From positions 248,001 through 312,000 of the forward strand of contig JBFWNR010000002.1 of the NCBI GenBank assembly GCA_050250955.1: 64,000 bases of DNA, written 5' to 3'. Position 1 is the stretch's first letter. Every line of letters begins with the position of its first letter. This DNA comes from CAWAYR01 sp050250955. Its GTDB lineage: Bacteria; Acidobacteriota; Vicinamibacteria; Vicinamibacterales; UBA2999. Shown here piece after piece: positions 27,777 to 36,592 of this stretch. The notes beneath the pieces are model-generated. The model was not told the origin of the DNA, ran no database searches, and saw nothing but the letters and a program-made list of their open reading frames with translations. The translations under genes were made by a program, and so were the position numbers.

Positions 27777-30701
27777 ATGAGGTTGAAGACGACAGGTCTG
27801 GTCCTGGGTCTGGCGGCGCTGCTCTTCGGCGTGCTCCCCGCCTCGGCGCAGGACTTCCGGGGACGCATCAACGGCACGGTCACTGACGACACCGGCGCCG
27901 TGCTGCCTGGTGTCACGGTCACGGTATCGAGTCCGGCGCTGATCCAGCCGCAGGTGCAGGTCACCGGCGCCGACGGATCGTACCGCTTCCTGGCCCTGCC
28001 GCCGGGCCTCTACGCGGTGGACTTCGAGCTCACCGGCTTCCAGACCGTGAAGCGCGCCGACATCCGCGTCGTCATCAACCAGACGCTCAGCGTCGACCAG
28101 CAGCTCCAGGTCGCCACGCTGCAGGAGACGGTCACGGTCACGGGCCAGTCGCCGGTCGTCGACACCTCGACGACGACGATGGGCACCAACTTCACCAAGG
28201 AGCTGCTCACCGAGATCCCCAACGCCCGCGACGTCTGGGCGGCGATGTCCCAGGCGCCGGGCATGCAGATGACCGCCTACGACGTCGGCGGCTCACGCAC
28301 GGGCAACCAGACCGGCTACCGCGCCTACGGCATGGACGACCAGAACCAGACCCGCCTCGAGGGCATCGACACCACCGAAGCCACCAGCGCCAACGCCGGC
28401 TACTTCGACTTCGGCAGCTTCGAGGAGTTCCAGGTCGGCGGCGCCGGCGCCGACGCCTCGGCCTTCGCGGGCGGTGCGGTGCTCAGCATCAGCGTCAAGT
28501 CGGGCAGCGATCGCTTCACGGGCAACTGGTACAGCGACTTCCAGAACGAGGACATGATCGCCAACAACGTGCCCTCGAACCTGCAGGTGGCCGGCACCGC
28601 CAACGGCCGCGACTTCTTCACCCGGACACCGCTTCAACGCGGCAACCAGATCCAGAAGCAGTACGACCTCAACGGCAACATCGGCGGGCCGCTGTGGCGG
28701 GGCAAGATCTGGGGCTTCTACAGCTACCGGCTGAACAACCAGTACAAGTACACCACCGGCCTGCCGAGCAACATCGAGCAGTCCAAGCTGACCAACCCCT
28801 ACACGTTCAAGCTCACCTACCAGGTGTCGCAGAACAACCAGCTGATCGGCTTCATCAACAAGCGCCAGAAGCTGCAGGACAAGCGCGGCATCAGCGTCAC
28901 CACGCCGCTCTCGGCCGCCTACTACCAGTCGTCGGAGAACACCCCGATGAAAGCCCAGTGGACCAGCGTGATGGGCAACCGCGCCTTCCTCGACGTGCTG
29001 GTCGGCAACTGGTGGAACTTCTTCCCGCTGCGGCCGGTTCGCGACTTCGACCTCTACGACGGCCCGTGGGGTCCCGGCCGGGTCAACCTGGCCAACAGCC
29101 AGATCTTCGACGGCGGCGCCAACAACGGCTACCAGGACCAGAAGCGCTGGAAGCCGCAGGGCTACGTCAGCCTCTCCTACTTCAAGGACGGCTGGATGGG
29201 CAGCCACGACTTCAAGGTCGGCTACGACCTGAAGCGCGATCGCCGCAGCCTGTTCCGCGACCAGCCCTTCGACGTCTTCTACCGCGACAACGGCGCCGCG
29301 CTGTCGCAGGTCGACATCTACAACACGTCGGTCACCGGCATCAACGACGTCGTCAACCAGGCCGTCTGGCTCAACGACACCTGGAAGCTCACCAACCGCC
29401 TGACGGTGAATCTGGGCCTGCGCTACGAGCACTATCTCGACCGCTGGCCGGACCAGGAGTTCGCCCCCAATGGCATTCCGGCCCTGGCCGGCTGGAACGA
29501 CGCACGCTACCAGTCCTTCATCGCCCCGCGCACGGTCGAGGGCCGCACCGTCGCCAACACCAAGGACATCTCGCCGCGGGTCGGCTTCGCCTACGATCTC
29601 ACCGGCGACAACCGCACCGTGGTCAAGGCCTACTACGGCCAGAGCCGCTGGAACTCGGCCGACGAGCTCGCCGACAAGGAGAACCCGGTCGGCATCGCGC
29701 AGCTGCGTTACGCCTTCCTGGACTGCACCGCCACCCGGACCACCGGCTGCGACCTGAACGGCAACCGGCTGCTCGACAGCCCGGCCGAACTGGGCGCCTT
29801 CAACACCACGGTCGGCGGCGCCGGCTTCGTCACCATCGACCGGGGCCTCAACCGGCCGGTCACGCACGAACTGTCCACCAACGTCGAGCGTGAGCTCGTC
29901 ACCGGCCTGTCGGCCCGCGTGTCCTACGTCTTCAAGGGCGTCCGCGACATCTGGGGTGAAGACGACCCGATCCGCAACGGTGCCTTCACGGTGCCGATCA
30001 CCATCACCGACCCCGGCCCCGACAACGTGCTCGGCACCGGCGACGAGCAGACCTTCCAGACTTTCGATCGCCCGGCCGGGATCGGCCAGACCCGGGTCTA
30101 CACCAACCCCGAGGGCTACGACGCCGATTTCCAGACGGTCGAAGTGGCGCTCAACCGCCGCTTCATGGGCAAGTGGATGCTGCTGACCTCGGCCGGGATG
30201 ACCTGGTCGAAGATGCAGCACGTCCACAACGCCACCACGCCGACCCCGACCGGCTACACCCGCTTCTACTCGTTCCGGCCGGTCGACCGGCTGTTCGGCG
30301 ACGAGTTCGGCCGCGAGACCTCGACGGTGTGGAACTACAAGGTCATCGGCCGCTACGAGCTGCCCTGGGGCATCGGCAGCTCCGGGTCCTGGCGCGTCCA
30401 GAGCGGTCAGAACTACGGCCGCACCATCGCCGTCACGATGCCGGGCGACGGCGCCCGCGTCTTCCGCGTCGAGCCGATCGACGCCAACCGCTACCCGAAC
30501 ATCTCGATCTTCGACCTGCGCCTCGACAAGTCGTTCCGGCTGCCGCGTCAGGCCGGCCGGGTGACGTTCCAGTTCGACGGCTTCAACCTCGCCAACGCCG
30601 GCACGGTCACCCTGTTCCGGCAGACGACGGTCAACTACCGCGAAGTGACCGAGACGCTGGCGCCGCGGATCTTCCGCGTCGGCTTCCGCTGGGACTTCTG
30701 A
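27777..30701 (+). CDS. TonB-dependent receptor with N-terminal carboxypeptidase regulatory-like domain (copy 2)
   Basis: This 974-residue protein matches copy 1 along its full length with long identical runs in the plug and barrel. Differences cluster in the signal peptide (RLKTTGLVLGLAALLFG), around residues 255-280, and in scattered barrel positions. The same regulatory-like domain and RVGFRWDF terminus are present. The ATG at 27777 is chosen by alignment with copy 1 and by GGAGG spacing. The pair is a tandem duplication, probably recent or homogenised by gene conversion. The substituted residues may change ligand choice; this is inference. Confidence 0.92.
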   Translation: MRLKTTGLVLGLAALLFGVLPASAQDFRGRINGTVTDDTGAVLPGVTVTVSSPALIQPQVQVTGADGSYRFLALPPGLYAVDFELTGFQTVKRADIRVVINQTLSVDQQLQVATLQETVTVTGQSPVVDTSTTTMGTNFTKELLTEIPNARDVWAAMSQAPGMQMTAYDVGGSRTGNQTGYRAYGMDDQNQTRLEGIDTTEATSANAGYFDFGSFEEFQVGGAGADASAFAGGAVLSISVKSGSDRFTGNWYSDFQNEDMIANNVPSNLQVAGTANGRDFFTRTPLQRGNQIQKQYDLNGNIGGPLWRGKIWGFYSYRLNNQYKYTTGLPSNIEQSKLTNPYTFKLTYQVSQNNQLIGFINKRQKLQDKRGISVTTPLSAAYYQSSENTPMKAQWTSVMGNRAFLDVLVGNWWNFFPLRPVRDFDLYDGPWGPGRVNLANSQIFDGGANNGYQDQKRWKPQGYVSLSYFKDGWMGSHDFKVGYDLKRDRRSLFRDQPFDVFYRDNGAALSQVDIYNTSVTGINDVVNQAVWLNDTWKLTNRLTVNLGLRYEHYLDRWPDQEFAPNGIPALAGWNDARYQSFIAPRTVEGRTVANTKDISPRVGFAYDLTGDNRTVVKAYYGQSRWNSADELADKENPVGIAQLRYAFLDCTATRTTGCDLNGNRLLDSPAELGAFNTTVGGAGFVTIDRGLNRPVTHELSTNVERELVTGLSARVSYVFKGVRDIWGEDDPIRNGAFTVPITITDPGPDNVLGTGDEQTFQTFDRPAGIGQTRVYTNPEGYDADFQTVEVALNRRFMGKWMLLTSAGMTWSKMQHVHNATTPTPTGYTRFYSFRPVDRLFGDEFGRETSTVWNYKVIGRYELPWGIGSSGSWRVQSGQNYGRTIAVTMPGDGARVFRVEPIDANRYPNISIFDLRLDKSFRLPRQAGRVTFQFDGFNLANAGTVTLFRQTTVNYREVTETLAPRIFRVGFRWDF

Positions 30702-30710
30702 TCTCCGATC

Positions 30711-30745
30711 AGCGGCTAGCGGCTAGCGGCTGGCGGCTGGCGGCT
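30711..30745 (+). repeat. Heptad repeat array after TonB receptor copy 2 (5 units)
   Basis: Five 7-bp units (three AGCGGCT, two GGCGGCT) start 9 nt after the stop codon and precede the terminator at 30764. It is two units shorter than the array after copy 1, which suggests slippage since the duplication. Confidence 0.85.
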
Positions 30746-30763
30746 GGGCCCACCATCAGCGAG

Positions 30764-30795
30764 CGGGCGGCTTCCCCACCTCGGGGGGCCGCCCG
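30764..30795 (+). terminator. Intrinsic terminator after TonB receptor copy 2
   Basis: Hairpin with the same CGGGCGGC / GCCGCCCG core as after copy 1 but a longer loop, followed by TTATCTGT. Confidence 0.7.
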
Positions 30796-30851
30796 TTATC
30801 TGTGTACGAGCTGATGCACGCGGCTGGAGAGTTGTCTACGGATGTGTTAGG

Positions 30852-32846
30852 GTGTCGCCGCCCCCCGACGTGCGACGCGCGCCACTCGTACATGTTGCGG
30901 CGATGCTGGGCTACGTGCTGGTGGCGGTCGCCTTCTCGTGGCCGCTCGCCGCGCACCTCGGCACCCATTTCACCGGTGACCCCGGTGGCGATACCGGCGT
31001 GTATGTCTGGAACCAGTGGGTGTTCCAGCACGGCGCCGTGGTCGAGGGCCGCAACCCGCTGACCACACAGCAGATCTTCTCGCTGACGCCGCGCCCGGTC
31101 GATCTCTCGCAGCACAACTACACCCTGTTCCTGAACCTGCTGGCGATGCCCCTCATCGGGCCGCTCGGGCCGGTCCTGGCGTTCAACCTGGTGTACCTCA
31201 CCGTGGTGGTCCTCACCGCCTGGGTCACGTTCGTCCTGGCGCGGCGGATGACCGACGGCGCCTGGGCCGAGTCGTGGCTGGCCGGGCTGGCCTTCGCGTG
31301 GGCGCCGCTCATGGTGGCGCGGACGACCGGCCACTTCAGCCTCGTCGCCGCCGCGCCGCTGCCGGCCTTCCTCTGGTGCCTGCACCGCGTCGAGCGATCG
31401 GAGCGGCTGCGCGACTCGGCGCTGGCGGGCCTGGTCGTCGCGTGGGCGGCCTTCTGCGACGCCTACTACGCCGTCTACTGCCTGATGATCGCCGCCGTCT
31501 ACGTGGTCTCCCGACTGCTCCGCCTGGAGTGGCGGCCGGCGTGGCACCTGGGCGTCGGCCGGTGGATGCTGGACCTCTGCATCCTGCTCACCGCCGGACT
31601 GGTGGCCGGCCTGGCCCTCGGCCGCGGCGGGCGCCTGGAGATCTTCGGGCTGCCGGTGAGCATGCGCGGGCTGTACACGCCGGTGCTCCTGCTCACCCTG
31701 CTGGTCCTGGCGCGGCTGGTGCTGACCCTGCGTCCGCACGTGGCACAGATCGCGCTGCCACGCCCGCGCGCGATCGCCGCCGCCGTGGTGGCCGGCATCA
31801 CCGGTGCCGTCGTCCTGTCACCGGCCCTCTACGGCGCCTCGCAACGCCTGTTCGACGGCACGTGGGTGTCGCCACCGATCTACTGGCGCAGCAGCCCGGC
31901 CGGGGTCGACCTGCTGGCGTTCGTCGCCCCGAATCCCTCGCACCCGCTGGTCGTGTGGTTGACCGGGTCGGCGCAGGAGTCGGCGCCGACGGTGTTCGTG
32001 GAATACACCGCGGCGATGAGCCTGGTCGTCCTGGCCGTCACCGCGTTCGGGGTCTGGCGGCTGGGCGTCCGTTCGCCCGGCCTGATGACCCTCGCCGCCG
32101 GATTCGCCCTGCTGGCCCTGGGGCCGTTCGTCCACGTCGGCGGCGTCAACACCTATGCCCCGGGCCCGTGGGCGCTGCTGCGTTACGTGCCCGTCTTCGG
32201 ACTGGCGCGCACGCCGACGCGGTTTGCGATCGTCGCCGCACTGGCGCTGAGCCTGCTCTTCGCGCTCGCCCTCGTCGCCCTCGGCCGGCGCTGGCCGCAC
32301 CACCGGCGGGCCCTGCTCGGCGTCATCGGCGCGCTGCTCCTCCTCGAACTGTGTCCGGTGCCGCGGCCGCTCTATGCCGCCACGATCTCGCCGATCTACG
32401 AGATCGTCCGTGCCGATCCGCGGCCGGTCCGGCTCCTCGAGCTGCCGACGGGCGTCCGCGACGGCACGAGCTCGGCCGGCAACTTCAGCGCCCGCTACCA
32501 GTTCCACCAGACCATCCACGGCAAGCGGCTGATCGGCGGCTACCTGTCGCGAGTGTCGGCGCGGCGGCTGTCGGAGATGCGCCAGTGGCCGACGCTGGCC
32601 GTCCTCATGGCGATGAGCCAGGGCGACGCCGTGCCCGCGGCCGACCTCGCGGAGGTCGCCGCGCGGGCGCCGGGCTTCGTCGGGCGCGCCAACCTGGGCT
32701 GGGTCGTCGTCCACCGATCGCAGACGCCGCCGGCGCTGCACGAGTACGTCGTCCGCATCTTCGCGCTCGAACGGGTGGCCGAGGACGGCGATGCCGTGCT
32801 GTATCGACCGGGCCGACCGCCGGGGACCCTGGCGCCGACCCCGTAG
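30852..32846 (+). CDS. Polytopic membrane protein, glycosyltransferase-C-like, function unknown
   Basis: About 664 residues with at least ten hydrophobic helices. An early luminal loop has acidic residues (THFTGDPGGDTGVYVWNQWV), as in GT-C enzymes that use lipid-linked sugars. The soluble C-terminal part (residues about 515-664) has no recognised motif. I can place it only broadly near ArnT/PMT-like proteins. The GTG at 30852 is used; an ATG at 30903 is possible and would keep all helices. The next gene starts 52 nt downstream with its own -10 box. Confidence 0.6.
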   Translation: MSPPPDVRRAPLVHVAAMLGYVLVAVAFSWPLAAHLGTHFTGDPGGDTGVYVWNQWVFQHGAVVEGRNPLTTQQIFSLTPRPVDLSQHNYTLFLNLLAMPLIGPLGPVLAFNLVYLTVVVLTAWVTFVLARRMTDGAWAESWLAGLAFAWAPLMVARTTGHFSLVAAAPLPAFLWCLHRVERSERLRDSALAGLVVAWAAFCDAYYAVYCLMIAAVYVVSRLLRLEWRPAWHLGVGRWMLDLCILLTAGLVAGLALGRGGRLEIFGLPVSMRGLYTPVLLLTLLVLARLVLTLRPHVAQIALPRPRAIAAAVVAGITGAVVLSPALYGASQRLFDGTWVSPPIYWRSSPAGVDLLAFVAPNPSHPLVVWLTGSAQESAPTVFVEYTAAMSLVVLAVTAFGVWRLGVRSPGLMTLAAGFALLALGPFVHVGGVNTYAPGPWALLRYVPVFGLARTPTRFAIVAALALSLLFALALVALGRRWPHHRRALLGVIGALLLLELCPVPRPLYAATISPIYEIVRADPRPVRLLELPTGVRDGTSSAGNFSARYQFHQTIHGKRLIGGYLSRVSARRLSEMRQWPTLAVLMAMSQGDAVPAADLAEVAARAPGFVGRANLGWVVVHRSQTPPALHEYVVRIFALERVAEDGDAVLYRPGRPPGTLAPTP

Positions 32847-32885
32847 TCGCGCGACCCGCCGCGGGGCATCCGGGCAGCGCGGTTG

Positions 32886-32891
32886 TACACT
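32886..32891 (+). promoter_or_regulatory. -10 hexamer, predicted leaderless start of the spermidine-synthase-like gene
   Basis: TACACT ends 7 nt before the ATG at 32899, with no Shine-Dalgarno. Confidence 0.4.
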
Positions 32892-32898
32892 CGGCACG

Positions 32899-35800
32899 AT
32901 GGCTCCGCCGCGCTGGTTCCTGCTGGTGTACGCCGCCTCCGGCGCGGCGGCGCTGGTGTACGAGGTCGCCTGGACCCGCCTGCTCACGCTCTACCTCGGC
33001 CACGGCGTCGCGGCGGCCAGCACGGTGCTGGCCGCGTTCATGGGCGGCCTGGCGATCGGCGCCGCGTGGGGCGGCCCGCTGGCCGACCGCACCGCGCGCC
33101 CGGCCCTGCTCGGCCTCTACGCCCGGCTCGAACTGGCCATTGCCGCACTGGCCCTGCTCGTGCCGGTGGCCGTCGCGACGGCGACGCCGCTGCTCAAGTG
33201 GGCCTACGCCGACGGCGCCGCCAGCCTGCTGTTCCCCCTGCTGCGCCTCGCGGTCAGCCTGCTGGTCGTCGCGGTACCGGCGGTGGCGATGGGGGCGACC
33301 TTCCCGGTCATCGCCCGCTGGTATGTCGACGATGCCGCCTCCGCCACCCGCGGGGCCGGCGCCCTGTATGCGGCCAATACCGTGGGGGCGGCCATGGGCG
33401 CGCTCGTCACCGGCTTCGTGCTGCTGCCGACCCTCGGCCTGCGGGCCGCCACCTGGATCGGCGTGGCGACGAACCTCGCGGTGGCCGCCGCGGCCTGGAG
33501 CCTGGCTCGCCGGCAGGCGCCGCTCGCCGCCGCCACGGCGGTGCCGCCCGGGCCTTCGGACCCGCGGCGCCGCCAGGGTCGGCGGTCGACGCCTGAGCCG
33601 GCGACGCGCCCAGGCTTCGGGCTGGTCTGGACCGCAGCCCTCGCCCTCGGCGTGTCGGGGTTCGCGTCGCTGGTGCTGCAGGTCGTCTGGTCGCGCCTGC
33701 TGGCGCAGATCATCGGACCCACCACCTACGCCTTCAGCCTCGTCGTGGCGATCTTCATTGCCGGGCTGGCCCTCGGCGCCATCGTCGGCCGCTCGGTGGC
33801 CGACCGCAGCGCGCAACCGGCCGCCTGGCTGGTCGGAGTCATCACGGCCGCGGTGCTGGCCACCGCCGCCGCGGCCTGGACCGTCGACGGCGGACTGCTG
33901 GCGATGGCCCGCGCCGTCGCCGCGCCCGACGCCGCGTTCAGCGGCATCCTGCGCCGGCAGGTGCTGCTGGCCGCCGGGTGGCTGCTGCCGGTGGCGCTGG
34001 GTTTCGGCGCCGCCTTCCCGTTCGCGGTCCGGCTCGGCACCGCCCGCACGGCGTCGCTCGGCGCCGATCTCGGCCTCATCTACGCCGTCAACACCGTCGG
34101 CGCCATCGCCGGCTCGCTGGCGGCGGGGTTCGTCCTCGTGCCGCGCCTGGGGCTCTACGACACCATGCGCGCGGTCGGCGTGGCCGCCGCGGCGGCGGTG
34201 CTGCTGCTGGGGTGGCGGGCCGGCATGCGCGGGACTGCGCGGGTCGTGGCCACCGGCCTGGGCGCGGCGGCGATGGCGGCGGCGGCACTGGTGCCGCCGT
34301 GGGATGCCGCGATGATCTCCAGCGGCGCCTACAAGTACGCCGTCGGCATGAGCCCCGAGGCGCTCGGCATCTCGCTGTCGGCGGGCCGGCTGCTCTACTA
34401 TCGCGACGGCGCCACCGCCACGGTGGCGGTGCGCGACGCCGCCGGCACGACCTCGCTCTCGATCGACGGCAAGGTCGACGCCTCGAACAGCGGCGACATG
34501 CTGACGCAGCGCCTGCTCGCCCACGTGCCGCTGCTGCTGCATCCGGCACCCCGCCGGGCCGCCATCCTCGGGCTGGGCAGCGGCGTGACGACCGGCGCCG
34601 CCCTGCGCCACCCCGTCGAACGGGTCGACGTCCTCGAGATCTCGCCGGAGGTCGTCGAGGCGTCGCGCTTCTTCGAGCCCGAGAACGCCCGGGCGCTGGC
34701 CGACCCGCGCACCCGCCTCGTCGTCGGCGACGGCCGCACCCATCTGCTGCTCGGCGGCGACGTCTACGACGTCATCGTCTCGGAACCCTCGAACCCGTGG
34801 ATGGCCGGCATCGCCTCGCTCTTCACCCGCGAGTTCTTCGCGGCCGCCAAGGCGCGGCTGGCCCCCGGCGGCGTCCTCTGTCAGTGGGCCCACACCTACG
34901 ACATCAGCCCGGATGACCTGCGCGCCATCGTCGCCACCTTCGCCTCGGTGTTCCCCGACGGCACCCTGTGGCTGGTCGGCGAGGGCGACCTGCTGCTCAT
35001 CGGCGGCACCGAGCCGATGCTGCCCCGGGTGGCCGCCCTGGGCGATGTCTGGGCCACCCGGCCGGAGGCAGTCGGCGACCTGGCCAGGGTCGGGGCCCGC
35101 GACCCCTTCAGCCTGGTGTCCCTGCTCATCGCCGCGGGGGATACGCTGACGGGCTATGCCGCCGGCGCCACCCGTCTGACCGACGACTACGCCCGGGTGG
35201 AGTTCACGGGCCCCCGCACGGTGTTCTCCCGCACCCGGGTGGACAACGCGGCCGCCCTGCGCGCCCTGGCCGCCGAACACCCGCTGCCGCTGGTGGAGGC
35301 GGCGCGGCAGGCGGCATCGGCCGGGAGCTGGCGGGATCGCGGCTGGATGCTCCTCGACGCCAGCGCGCCACAGGCGGCGTGGGGCGACTTCGAACGATCG
35401 CTGCGGCTCGACCCGACCGACGCCCGCGCCCTGGACGGGCTGGTCCGGGCCGGCGCGGCCGGGCGCGCCCCTGAGACGGTGGCGCTCCTCCGCGAACTGG
35501 CGGCGCCCCCGGACCGCCTCGCCGCCCAGGTCGCCCTCGCCCATTTCCTCGCCTCCAGCGGCGCCATCCAGGACGCCGTGGCGGTCGCCTTCGCGGCCGC
35601 CGAGCGCAATCCCTCGGATGTGCGGGCCCTGGAGCAGCTGGCCTCCATCCTCAGCGACGTCGGGGACCGCGATCGGTTGCGGGCGGTGGTCGCCCGGCTG
35701 CGCACCATCGCCCCCACGGCCGACGCCAGCCGCTATTACTCGGCCTCGCTCTTCTTCATGGAGGGGCGGACCGACCAGGCGATCGCCGAAGCGCGGGCCC

Positions 35801-36081
35801 TGGTGGCCGCCAACCCCACGCACGCCCGTGGCCACAACCTGCTCGGCGCCGCCCTGGCGACCCAGGGGCGGCGCGAAGCCGCCCGCGACGCCTTCCTGGC
35901 CTCGCTGAAGGTGGAGCCGCGCGACCCGTCGACCTACACCAATCTCGGGCTGCTCGAACTGGAGACCGGGAACCGCCAGGCCGGCCTGCAGCGGCTCGCC
36001 GAGGCGCTGCTGCTCGACCCGACGGCGACGGCCGCGCGCGAGGCCTATGCGCGCGAGCGCGGGCGCGGCGAAGGCACTTGA
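32899..36081 (+). CDS. Fused membrane transporter-like / spermidine synthase-like / TPR protein
   Basis: The 1060-residue protein has three parts. Residues about 1-460 are two sets of membrane helices resembling an MFS-type transporter. Residues about 490-720 are a spermidine-synthase-like Rossmann domain (ILGLGSGVTTGAALRHP, VVGDGRTHLLL, YDVIVSEPSNPWMAG). The remainder is tetratricopeptide-like helices. Related fusions are common in soil bacteria and have no settled function. Whether the synthase part makes a polyamine is untested, although the nucleotide-binding GxGxG and an acidic pair are kept. Confidence 0.8.
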   Translation: MAPPRWFLLVYAASGAAALVYEVAWTRLLTLYLGHGVAAASTVLAAFMGGLAIGAAWGGPLADRTARPALLGLYARLELAIAALALLVPVAVATATPLLKWAYADGAASLLFPLLRLAVSLLVVAVPAVAMGATFPVIARWYVDDAASATRGAGALYAANTVGAAMGALVTGFVLLPTLGLRAATWIGVATNLAVAAAAWSLARRQAPLAAATAVPPGPSDPRRRQGRRSTPEPATRPGFGLVWTAALALGVSGFASLVLQVVWSRLLAQIIGPTTYAFSLVVAIFIAGLALGAIVGRSVADRSAQPAAWLVGVITAAVLATAAAAWTVDGGLLAMARAVAAPDAAFSGILRRQVLLAAGWLLPVALGFGAAFPFAVRLGTARTASLGADLGLIYAVNTVGAIAGSLAAGFVLVPRLGLYDTMRAVGVAAAAAVLLLGWRAGMRGTARVVATGLGAAAMAAAALVPPWDAAMISSGAYKYAVGMSPEALGISLSAGRLLYYRDGATATVAVRDAAGTTSLSIDGKVDASNSGDMLTQRLLAHVPLLLHPAPRRAAILGLGSGVTTGAALRHPVERVDVLEISPEVVEASRFFEPENARALADPRTRLVVGDGRTHLLLGGDVYDVIVSEPSNPWMAGIASLFTREFFAAAKARLAPGGVLCQWAHTYDISPDDLRAIVATFASVFPDGTLWLVGEGDLLLIGGTEPMLPRVAALGDVWATRPEAVGDLARVGARDPFSLVSLLIAAGDTLTGYAAGATRLTDDYARVEFTGPRTVFSRTRVDNAAALRALAAEHPLPLVEAARQAASAGSWRDRGWMLLDASAPQAAWGDFERSLRLDPTDARALDGLVRAGAAGRAPETVALLRELAAPPDRLAAQVALAHFLASSGAIQDAVAVAFAAAERNPSDVRALEQLASILSDVGDRDRLRAVVARLRTIAPTADASRYYSASLFFMEGRTDQAIAEARALVAANPTHARGHNLLGAALATQGRREAARDAFLASLKVEPRDPSTYTNLGLLELETGNRQAGLQRLAEALLLDPTATAAREAYARERGRGEGT

Positions 36082-36301
36082 CCTCGACGCGTCGTCATCC
36101 AAATCGACGGAACCGGCGATCCACGCGCTCGTCGCCGCCGGTCCAGCCGTCGCCCTACGCTGCCGCGGTGTGACGGCCGTCCTGACCATTTGCGACAGAA
36201 ATCGATACGACGTGAGGGAGTCGTCACGCGGATTTCGCTTATCCGACAAGGGCCGCCGTCGGTACGGAACTTGCTCAGGCGTGGACGCAGGAGAAGGTCG
36301 G

Positions 36302-36523
36302 ATGAGCGTTGTCAAGCTGTTGGGGTTCGGGACGATGGCCTGCGGCTGCGTCGTCGGGCGCTACCGCGACATGGCCAGCCTCCGCGAAGTGGTCTACGTG
36401 GAGGAGAAGGGGCCGCAGTGCGCCAGCGCTGCCCACCGCCAGAACCACACGATCTCCGCGCTGCGCCACGGCCGGACTGCGGACGGCTTCCAGCCGGCCC
36501 TGGCCGCCACCCGCGCCTCCTAG
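36302..36523 (+). CDS. Small Cys/His protein (73 aa), putative metal-binding, function unknown
   Basis: The ATG at 36302 follows AGGAGAAGG with about 8 nt spacing. The short protein has Cys14-G-Cys16, Cys40, His45 and His49, an arrangement that could hold a zinc ion or cluster. The central RYRDMASLREVVYVEEKG segment reads like a conserved beta-hairpin. No family was recognised. It lies 69 nt before an orphan DNA methyltransferase on the same strand. An inverted repeat CGTGA-N8-TCACG at 36211-36228 upstream could be an operator. Confidence 0.6.
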   Translation: MSVVKLLGFGTMACGCVVGRYRDMASLREVVYVEEKGPQCASAAHRQNHTISALRHGRTADGFQPALAATRAS

Positions 36524-36577
36524 GCGCGCCGCCGTCGCCGCGGGGCGCCGCCAGGCCGCCCCGTGTCGCGGAGCTTG

Positions 36578-36583
36578 TACAAT
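36578..36583 (+). promoter_or_regulatory. -10 hexamer of the DNA methyltransferase gene, predicted leaderless
   Basis: TACAAT ends 9 nt before GTG 36593, and the gap is nearly all C, so no ribosome-binding site is possible. Confidence 0.45.
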
Positions 36584-36592
36584 CCCCCCCGC

